NCBI GenBank assembly: GCA_024123915.1
Contig: CP099650.1
Location: forward strand, 5,146,001 to 5,210,000
From: Oxalobacteraceae bacterium OTU3CAMAD1
Lineage (GTDB): Bacteria > Pseudomonadota > Gammaproteobacteria > Burkholderiales > Burkholderiaceae_D
DNA: 64,000 nucleotides
Direction: 5' to 3'
Position 1 is the stretch's first letter, and each line of letters opens with the position of its first letter. Below are positions 42,402 to 50,913 of this stretch, piece after piece. The notes beneath the pieces are model-generated. The model worked only from the letters and a program-made list of their open reading frames with translations. It was not told where the DNA came from and did not search any database. A program made the translations under genes and the position numbers.

Positions 42402-44819
42402 TCAGCGCTGCACGTACAGCCGCGCGCCGAACACCGGTCCCGCCGTGTGGCCCGGCTCCGGATCGAAGCGGACCACGATGCTGCTCTTACCACTGGTCAG
42501 ACGCTCCGGCAGCACGTAATCGCGGTCGATAAACTCGCCCGGATGGTTGCCATCGAGCTTGACGCGCGCCACCCGCTCGCCATCGATGCTGATGTGGAAA
42601 TCGCGATTGCGCTCCTCGCCCCAATAACTGGCCTGCAGCACCAGCTGCCCCGGCCCGCATTTCATGCGGAAGCTGAAGTAGCCGCCGGTGCGGGCGTCGC
42701 GCCCCATGCGGCCGCGATACGACACCGGATACGAGATATCCGATTGCAGGTCGTGGTCGCGCTCCGGCTGCATCTCCCCCAGGTGCATGACGTCGATCGA
42801 ACGGTCGGCCAGGTCCTTGAGCCGCGCCTCCTCCTTCCTGAACGCGGCTTCGGAGGCCGCCCATTCCTGCTCGTTGTAGGCGTTGAAGTACACCGCCGCG
42901 CGACGGTCGTACTGGGCGAAGAACGGCGTGAACTTCATATCGCCGGGCCGTCCGCTGCCGACGGTGCGGTACACGGCCTTCACCTTGTCGGCCTCCTTGA
43001 ACGAGGCCAGGATGTTGGCGCCGACCAGCGCCGGCGCCAGGCCGTTGAACGGTTTGTCCGCCGCGCCCAAATCGGCGGCCAGCACCATCGGCCCGCGCAA
43101 CAGCGCCACCACCTTGTCGTTGCCGGCGGCCGATTCCAGCCGCAGCTCCAGCGGCAAGGCCAATCGCACGCTGTCGCCGGCGCGCCAGCGGCGCCGCACG
43201 AACAGGTAGCCCTTGTCCTTGGTGGCGGCATGCGGCTTGCCGTTGACCAGCAGGGTATGGCCGGAGGCCCACGCCGGGATGCGCAGGGCCAGCGTGTAAT
43301 AGCGCTGGCCGGCCAGGCGCTTGACCTTGATGTCGATATCGCCCTCGAACGGATAGCGCGTCGTCATCTCCAGCGTGGCCGCCGCGTGCCGCCACTTCAC
43401 CAGCGACGGAATGTACAGGTTGACGAACAGCGTGTCGCGGTTCTCCCAATAGACCGAGTCGCCGTGTTTGGAGTGGCTCTCGATACCGGACAACACACAG
43501 CACCAGAAATCGTTCTCCTCGCTGGAGTACTCGCGCGCCACGCCCGACATCAGCGGGGTCATATAGGTGAACATGCCCGTGCGCGGATTCTGGTGCGCCA
43601 TGATGTGGTTCAGGTGCGTGCGCTCGTAGTAGTCGAAATAGGCGGCGTCCGGCGACCAGCTGTATAGATGGCGCGTCATCTTCAGCATGTTGTAGCTGCA
43701 GCAGGCTTCGCAGGTCTGTTCGGTGATGTGGGCGGCGATGGTGTCCGGGCCGGAAAAATATTCGCGGTCGCCGTTGCCGCCGATGACGTAGCTGTGGTGG
43801 TCCGTCACCGTCTTCCAGAAAAACTTCACGGTGTCGGCGTCGCTCTGTTTGCCCTTGAGTTCATACAGGCGCGCCAGGCCGATCAGCTTGGGAATCTGCG
43901 TGTTCGAGTGCAGGTTGGCCAGTTCGTCGCGGCCTTCGGCCAGCGGCGCCAGCGCCTTGTGGTGGTACAGGCGCCGCGCGACCGCCAGCCAGCGCTCGTC
44001 GTTGGTGCGCGCGTACAGTTCGGCGAAGCTCTCGTTGATGCCGCCATGCTCGCACGCCAGCACCTGCTGCAGCTGTTCGTCGTTCAAGGCGTCGAAGACC
44101 TTGGCCATGTAACCGGCCAGTCCCGTCGCCACTTGCAGCGCTTGCGCGTTGCCGGCGTAGGTTTGGGCGTCGAACAGGCCGGCGAACACCTTGTGCCAGT
44201 TATACAGCGGCACCCAGCAGCCATTCAGGTCGAATCCGGCCGAGCGTATCTCGCCGCGCATGATCTCGGGGAAGATCTCCTTGCCGTCGACCACCTTGCC
44301 GTCTTTGCGCTTGCGCATGAAGCCACCGATGTAGCCGTCGCCCTGCGCTTTCTGCACCCGCGCCAGTTCGGTGACGATGTAGTCGATGCGCGGCTTGAGC
44401 GCCGGCAGCCCGCTTTGCGCGTGCATCAGCGACAGCGCCGACAGGTAGTGGCCCAGGCCCTCGCCGGCGATGGTGTCCGACTCCCAGCCGCCATAGATCT
44501 TGCCCTTGACCGGCAGGCCGGCGAACAGGTGGTAGTTGTGAAGGAAGCGGTCGGCGTTCAGTCGCAGCAGGTAGGACTGGTTGGCCTGCAGCGCGTCGGC
44601 GTAGAAGGACGGCAGCAGGCGCACGTCCGACATGGGCACCGCCGTGGCGGACGACGGGGTGGAAGGCGCGGTGGAAGGCGCAGTAGTTGCCCCAGCGCCG
44701 ATGGCCGGTGCCACCGCACCGGCGGCATTGGCCTTGGCGCTCCATCCGGATATCAGCCCGAGACTAGCGGCGCCTTGCAGGATCAATCGACGGTGACGGA
44801 ACGGTGACGAGGCGCGCAT
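42402..44819 (-). CDS. GH127-family glycoside hydrolase (beta-L-arabinofuranosidase-like), exported
   Basis: An 805-residue enzyme of the GH127 (formerly DUF1680) family, whose founder removes beta-L-arabinofuranose units. The zinc-cysteine active site is visible: a Glu and cysteines in TEQTCEACCSYNMLK near 366-378 and the Cys pair in DFWCCVLSGIESHSK near 433-447. The alpha/alpha barrel spans about 70-480, with beta-sandwich domains after it. The N-terminus has a twin-arginine-like signal (HRRLILQG, then a hydrophobic stretch ending KANA), so export by Tat is likely. It is monocistronic and may help degrade plant or self polysaccharide. Exact substrate not shown. Confidence 0.88.
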   Translation of the reverse strand: MRASSPFRHRRLILQGAASLGLISGWSAKANAAGAVAPAIGAGATTAPSTAPSTPSSATAVPMSDVRLLPSFYADALQANQSYLLRLNADRFLHNYHLFAGLPVKGKIYGGWESDTIAGEGLGHYLSALSLMHAQSGLPALKPRIDYIVTELARVQKAQGDGYIGGFMRKRKDGKVVDGKEIFPEIMRGEIRSAGFDLNGCWVPLYNWHKVFAGLFDAQTYAGNAQALQVATGLAGYMAKVFDALNDEQLQQVLACEHGGINESFAELYARTNDERWLAVARRLYHHKALAPLAEGRDELANLHSNTQIPKLIGLARLYELKGKQSDADTVKFFWKTVTDHHSYVIGGNGDREYFSGPDTIAAHITEQTCEACCSYNMLKMTRHLYSWSPDAAYFDYYERTHLNHIMAHQNPRTGMFTYMTPLMSGVAREYSSEENDFWCCVLSGIESHSKHGDSVYWENRDTLFVNLYIPSLVKWRHAAATLEMTTRYPFEGDIDIKVKRLAGQRYYTLALRIPAWASGHTLLVNGKPHAATKDKGYLFVRRRWRAGDSVRLALPLELRLESAAGNDKVVALLRGPMVLAADLGAADKPFNGLAPALVGANILASFKEADKVKAVYRTVGSGRPGDMKFTPFFAQYDRRAAVYFNAYNEQEWAASEAAFRKEEARLKDLADRSIDVMHLGEMQPERDHDLQSDISYPVSYRGRMGRDARTGGYFSFRMKCGPGQLVLQASYWGEERNRDFHISIDGERVARVKLDGNHPGEFIDRDYVLPERLTSGKSSIVVRFDPEPGHTAGPVFGARLYVQR

Positions 44820-44943
44820 GGTTATCCTGAATAGACGATGTTATCCAATAATATACGCTTGCCGGGGCATTGCGTCTTGCGCACGCAAATCACAAAGAAT
44901 GACGAAATCCGCATAATGGCCAAGGATAGGCCGGCGACGGACC

Positions 44944-45034
44944 ATGGCGGATTACGCTACGCTAATCCGCCCTACGGAAGCAAGTCCGCAAATAAAACAC
45001 GCGGGCGGATTAGGCGGAACGCCGTAATCCGCCA
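44944..45034. repeat. Double REP element 3' of dctD
   Basis: Two palindromes, GGCGGATTACGCTACGCTAA and onward at 44946-44973 and GGCGGATTAGGCGGAACGCC and onward at 45004-45033. Both have the GGCGGATTA/TAATCCGCC arms. It occupies the middle of the 231-base gap between the GH127 gene and dctD and holds no gene. Confidence 0.85.
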
Positions 45035-45050
45035 AGCGCCGCCGACAGCG

Positions 45051-46386
<1,336 letters not shown>

Positions 46387-46394
<8 letters not shown>

Positions 46395-48282
46395 CTATAG
46401 TCTCCTGCTCCGCAAGCGGTAATTCAATAATAAACCTGGCGCCCCCCGTGGCGCTGGCCTCGACCCGTAGCAGTCCGCCGAACTCGCGCACGATCTGCTC
46501 GGAGATGGCCAGCCCCAGTCCAAGGCCCTGCCCCTGCGGCTTGGTGGTGAAAAATGGTTCGAATAAATGGGCGCGGATGTCTTCCGGGATTCCAGGGCCG
46601 GTGTCGGCCACGCCGATCATCACGCGTTCGTCGGTGCGCTCGACGCTGACGGTCAGCTCGCGCGGCTCGCTGTCGGCCATCGCGTCGAGCGCGTTGTTAA
46701 ACAGATTGACCAGCACCTGCTCCAGGCGGTTGCTGTCGCAAAGCGCGTGCACATCCTGGCTGCGCATCGACATGCGGAAGTTGACGCGCTCGCGCTCCAC
46801 TCGCCGCTCCACCAGGAACAGCGCGGCGGTGATCGCGGCCGCCACCGGCACCGGTCGCAGGCTGGCGTCGGCCTTGCGCGCGAACTGGCGCAGCTGGCCG
46901 GTGATCAGTCCCATGCGCCCGACCAGCTGCGAGATCGTCGCCAGATTGGTCTTGGCCTCCTCCAGCCGGTCACGCTCGATCAGCACCTTGGCGTTGTCGG
47001 CCATCGTGCGCAGCGCCGTCAGCGGCTGGTTCAGTTCATGCGTGATCCCGGCCGACATCTGCCCCAGCACCGCCATCTTCGCCGCCTGAACCAGTTCGCT
47101 CTGGGCCTGGCGCAGTTTTTGTTCGGCCTTGCGGCGCACGATATTCTCTTCGCTCAGGTTGTGCGTCATCTGCTGCAGACTGGAGGTGCGCTCGGCCACC
47201 ATCGTCTCCAGGTTGTCGTAGGCGCGCTGCAGGTCCTCGCGCGCGCGCAGCCGCTGCCGGCCAAGGCGGCGGCGCTGGCGCGCGTACAGCACCAGCATCA
47301 CCAGCAAGGCCTGCACCAGCAAGGCGAACAAAAACACATTGCGCGCGCTGGCCCTGGCCGGCGCAAGATCGGACAGGTACACAAATTGCCATTTGCGCGG
47401 CGCCAGCGAGCGGGCCTGGCTTACCATGTTCGAACGCGGCCCGGCGTCGGAGGCCGCATCGGGCACCGCGATGATGCTGGCGCCGCCGTCGATGCGGCGC
47501 ACCTCGCGCATGCCCAGTGGCGTCAGCGCGTGCGAAAAATACTGGCGCGACGCCTCCAGTTCCTGCCGCACCGCCGGCGCGAGCGGCGCCAAGGTGCGGT
47601 ATTTCCATTCGGGGACGGAGGTCAGGAAGACCACGCCGTGCGCGTCCGCCAGCAACACCTTGTCGGCGCCCTGCACCCAGCCCTTTTCCAGCTTCTCGAT
47701 ATTGACCTTGACCGTGGCCACGCCCAGCATGCGGCCGTTGTGGTAAATCCCGTGCGCGAAGAAGTAACCCGGCTCGCCGCGCGTGGTGCCGACGCCATAG
47801 AAGCCGCCCGGTTCGCGGCGCAGCGCGTCGCGCACGTAGGGCCGGAACGAAACGTCGTCGCCGACGAAGCTATCGCGCTCGCGCCAGTTGCTCGACGCCT
47901 GCGTCACGCCCTGCAGATTGACGATGTAGATGGTGGTGGATTTGGAGAGGCGGTTGACCTTCTCCAGGTATTCGTTGACTTCCCCGCGCAGCGCGTCGTC
48001 GCCGGGGTGCTGCAACAAGGCGATGACGTCCTTGTTCAGCTCCAGGGTGCCGGGCAGGAAGTCGTACTTGGCCAGCAGGTTTTCCAGGCTGAGGGCATAG
48101 CCGTCGAGCCGCTGCGCCCCGGACAGGCGCAGCCGCTCGATGGCCGCGTTCTCCGCCCAGCGCCAGCAAAAAATCGCCAGCGCCAGACAGGCGGCCAGCA
48201 GCAGCACCCACAGTGTGAGTCGCCTCCAAAGCCGCTGGCCAGGCCGCGATGGTGGAACCGTCTGCGATGGTGCTGCCGCCAT
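46387..48282 (-). CDS. dctB: C4-dicarboxylate sensor histidine kinase, DctB
   Basis: A 631-residue membrane kinase. Two transmembrane helices (about 25-43 and 315-335) enclose a double-Cache periplasmic sensor of about 270 residues. It contains VSFRPYVRDALRREPGGFYG and YFFAHGIYHNGRMLGVATVK, the region that binds succinate or malate in DctB. A coiled coil leads to the phosphoacceptor His in THELNQPLTALRTMADNAK near 413, and the ATPase domain has NLFNNALDAM, DTGPGIPEDI and GLGLGLAISEQI. It overlaps dctD by eight bases and follows the porin gene by 44 bases. Confidence 0.94.
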
Positions 48283-48326
48283 AATCCCCTCGTAAATTAC
48301 CTCAAGCCGCGCTCGAACCCCGGCTA

Positions 48327-49319
48327 TTAAAACACATGCCGCACACCGACGTTGAATCCAGTCGTGCCGGTGCCGGTATCGGTGGCCGTGCCGACCTTGA
48401 AACTGGCGCCGTTGCGGTTGTTGATATGGCCATAGGCGGTGTACAGGTCCGTGCGGCGCGACAGCGGATACAGATAGCCGATCGCGCCCTGCTTGGCGTC
48501 CTGGCGCAGCGCCGAATCGTCATGATGATCGATGTACGACATCAGCAGCGTACCAACCGGCAGCCGCATCGTGAAGCCCAGCAGCGTATCCTTGCTCTCG
48601 TTCTCCAGCAAGTCCTTGTTGCGCGCGTGCGCCACGTGGACCGTGACCTTGGAGAACTGGTAGCGCGCCGTCAGCATGGTGTTGCGGCTGCGGGCGGTGG
48701 CCAGCGCGTTATCGCGCTGCTGGTGCGCCAGCACCAGGGTCAGGGGACCGTTTTCATAGGTGCCGCTGCCGGCGATGCTGCGGTTTTTGCTGGTGTCGCC
48801 GGCCACTTCGCCGTAGCCGTACAGGACGTCGGCCGAGAAACCGGCCACCTTCGGCGTGATGTACTCCACGGAGTTGTCGACCCGCGAGTTATTGGCGAAG
48901 ATGTTTTGCGAATTGCCCGCGAAGCCGGTCTGGAATGGGTCGGCGATGTTGTTCAGCGTTTTGTAGAACGGCGAGTACTGGCGGCCGACGCTGAACGCGC
49001 CCACCGGGGTGGTCAGGCACAGGTAGGCCTGGCGGCCGAACAGCACCCCGCCCTGGGCGGGAATGCCGGTATCGAGGTTGTTGCCGTTTTCCAGACCGAA
49101 GGACAGCACCATGCCGCCGCCCAGGTCTTCCTTGCCCTTGAAGCCCAGGCGCGAGCCCGAGCCGATGCCGCTGCCGACCTTGGTGGTATTGCCGGCGGCG
49201 GCGCCCCGTTCGACCAGCAGGCCGGCATCGGCGACACCGTAGACGGTGACCGACGATTGCGCCAGCGCGGAGGACGACAACAAACCCAGCGCCAGGGCGC
49301 CGATGATATTTTTCTGCAT
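48327..49319 (-). CDS. Gram-negative general porin (OmpC/Omp32-like)
   Basis: A 330-residue outer-membrane beta-barrel. The signal peptide MQKNIIGALALGLLSSSALA precedes the mature start QSSVTVYGVADAGLLVERG, which is typical of betaproteobacterial porins. Barrel strands include GFKGKEDLGGGMVLSFGLEN and RQAYLCLTTPVGAFSVGRQY, and the protein ends GFNVGVRHVF with the C-terminal Phe needed for assembly. An AGGAG stands eight bases before the ATG. It lies between dctA and dctB on the same strand, so it may be the outer-membrane entry route for dicarboxylates. A tandem repeat fills its 5' leader. Confidence 0.92.
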   Translation of the reverse strand: MQKNIIGALALGLLSSSALAQSSVTVYGVADAGLLVERGAAAGNTTKVGSGIGSGSRLGFKGKEDLGGGMVLSFGLENGNNLDTGIPAQGGVLFGRQAYLCLTTPVGAFSVGRQYSPFYKTLNNIADPFQTGFAGNSQNIFANNSRVDNSVEYITPKVAGFSADVLYGYGEVAGDTSKNRSIAGSGTYENGPLTLVLAHQQRDNALATARSRNTMLTARYQFSKVTVHVAHARNKDLLENESKDTLLGFTMRLPVGTLLMSYIDHHDDSALRQDAKQGAIGYLYPLSRRTDLYTAYGHINNRNGASFKVGTATDTGTGTTGFNVGVRHVF

Positions 49320-49336
49320 CTTTACATCTCCTGAGA

Positions 49337-49407
49337 TTACTTTTTTGTGGTCTTACTTTTGTGGTCTTGCTTTTGTGGTCTTACGTCTGTGGTCTTGCTT
49401 TTTCAGG
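49337..49407 (-). repeat. Tandem 14-base repeats in the dctA-porin intergenic leader
   Basis: Four copies of a unit like TTACTTTTGTGGTC (49337-49352, 49353-49366, 49367-49380, 49381-49394) and a partial fifth copy fill the 92 bases between dctA and the porin ATG. On the coding strand the unit reads GACCACAAAAGTAA. Copies 2-3 differ by one base, copy 1 has two extra T, and copy 4 has two changes in its centre. Confidence 0.9.
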
Positions 49408-49411
49408 TGAA

Positions 49412-50710
49412 TCAAGCGGCGCGGATATTCGCCACGCTGTCCTTGCCGTGCTCCGAGACCGGCGCCTGCTCTTCATCGAGCGCGCCTTCCCACTTGGCGA
49501 CGACGGCGGTGGCCACTGCGTTGCCGACGGCGTTGGTGGCGGAACGGCCCATGTCCAGGAACTGGTCGATGCCCATCAACAGCAGCAGGCCCGCTTCCGG
49601 GATATTGAATTGATTGAGCGTGGCGGCGATGACCACCAGCGATGCGCGCGGCACGCCCGCGATGCCCTTGGACGTCACCATCAACAGCAGCAGCATGGTG
49701 ATCTGGGTGCCCAGCGACAGTTCGATGCCATAGGCCTGCGTGATGAACAGCACGGCGAACGTGCAGTACATCATCGAGCCATCCAGGTTGAACGAATACC
49801 CCATCGGCATGACGAAGCTGGAGATCTTGCGCTGCACGCCGAATTGGTCCAGCGCCACCAGCAGTTTTGGGTAAGCGGCCTCCGAGCTGGCGGTCGAAAA
49901 CGCCAGCAGGAACGGTTCGCGGATCAACACGATCAGGCGGAACACACGCTTGCCGATGAAGGCGAAGCCGCCCAGGATCAGCAGCGTCCACAGACACACC
50001 AGGCCCAGATAGAAGCCGCCCATGAACTTGGCGAAGGTGACCAGGATGCCTAGGCCGTTGGTGGTGATGACCGACGCCATCGCCGCGAACACCGCCAGCG
50101 GCGCCAGCTTCATGATGCTGCCGGTGATGCGCAACATGACCTGCGCCAGCTGGTCGACGCCGGCGGTCAGCTTGGCCGCCGATTGTCCCAGCGCGCCCAG
50201 GGCGCTGCCGAAGAAGATCGCGAACACCAGCACTTGCAGGATCTCGTTGTTGGCCATCGCCTCGATCGGCGACTTCGGCACCATGTGGCTGACGAATTCC
50301 TTGAGCGTGAAGGCCGAGGTTTTCAGGCCGGTGGTGGCGTCGATCGGTGGCAGCGGCAGGCCCAGATGGGTACCGAGCTGCATCAGGTTCGACAGCACCA
50401 TGCCCAGGGTCAGCGACACCAGCGAGGCGATCACGAACCAGCCCATGGCCTTCATGCCGATGCGGCCGGCGGCCTTGCCGTCGCCCAGATGCGCGATGCC
50501 GACCGCCAGGGTCGAAAACACCAGCAGCGAAATGATCATTTTGATCAGACGCAGGAACACGTCCGTCACGATCGAGATATGGCCGGCGATGTCGGCGGCG
50601 GCCTTTTTATCGGGGAAAGCCTGGTGGCACGCGTAGCCGACGGCTACGCCCAACACCATGGCGATCAGGATGTACAGCGTTAGTGGGCGCTTTTTTTTCA
50701 CTTTTATCAT
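49412..50710 (-). CDS. dctA: C4-dicarboxylate transporter, DctA
   Basis: A 432-residue inner-membrane symporter of the dicarboxylate/amino acid:cation (DAACS) family, taking up succinate, fumarate and malate. Family hallmarks are AFSTASSEAAYPKLLVALDQ (the serine-rich hairpin), MPMGYSFNLDGSMMYCTFAV, and GIAGVPRASLVVIAATL. The end GMGIDQFLDMGRSATN-like region (MGIDQFLDMGRSATNAVGNA) holds substrate-binding Asp and Asn. The ATG at 50710 directly abuts GGAG, which is too close; a GTG at 50701 has better spacing and may be the true start. A sigma-54 promoter lies about 45-60 bases upstream. Confidence 0.95.
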   Translation of the reverse strand: MIKVKKKRPLTLYILIAMVLGVAVGYACHQAFPDKKAAADIAGHISIVTDVFLRLIKMIISLLVFSTLAVGIAHLGDGKAAGRIGMKAMGWFVIASLVSLTLGMVLSNLMQLGTHLGLPLPPIDATTGLKTSAFTLKEFVSHMVPKSPIEAMANNEILQVLVFAIFFGSALGALGQSAAKLTAGVDQLAQVMLRITGSIMKLAPLAVFAAMASVITTNGLGILVTFAKFMGGFYLGLVCLWTLLILGGFAFIGKRVFRLIVLIREPFLLAFSTASSEAAYPKLLVALDQFGVQRKISSFVMPMGYSFNLDGSMMYCTFAVLFITQAYGIELSLGTQITMLLLLMVTSKGIAGVPRASLVVIAATLNQFNIPEAGLLLLMGIDQFLDMGRSATNAVGNAVATAVVAKWEGALDEEQAPVSEHGKDSVANIRAA

Positions 50711-50754
50711 CTCCGTATTGTTCCCCCGGCGGCGCCGCGGGGTACGGGTAGATA

Positions 50755-50769
50755 GCAATGGCTGTGCCA
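50755..50769 (-). promoter_or_regulatory. Sigma-54 (-24/-12) promoter of dctA
   Basis: On the coding strand TGGCACAGCCATTGC is an exact match to TGGCAC-N5-TTGC. The expected start of transcription is about 12 bases further on, near 50743, leaving a leader of about 30-40 bases. DctD, encoded nearby, has the GAFTGA loop that contacts sigma-54. Confidence 0.92.
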
Positions 50770-50800
50770 GCGCGCCAAAGCGAAAAATAGCCACTCAAGC

Positions 50801-50814
50801 CATTGATTTCAATG
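50801..50814 (-). promoter_or_regulatory. Candidate DctD upstream activator site
   Basis: CATTGATTTCAATG is a perfect 14-base palindrome (six-base arms, two-base centre) about 32-45 bases upstream of the -24 element of dctA. NtrC-family activators bind such inverted repeats upstream of sigma-54 promoters. A second partial copy may follow near 50825. Confidence 0.5.
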
Positions 50815-50913
50815 ACAATTCTTCATGGAAATGATGATTGCAGCGTGATAGCGGGACGAAAATCTGGACCTGTCGCGGGCCGCCTGTATGGAAAGTTGGA
50901 CGACGGCGCCGTA

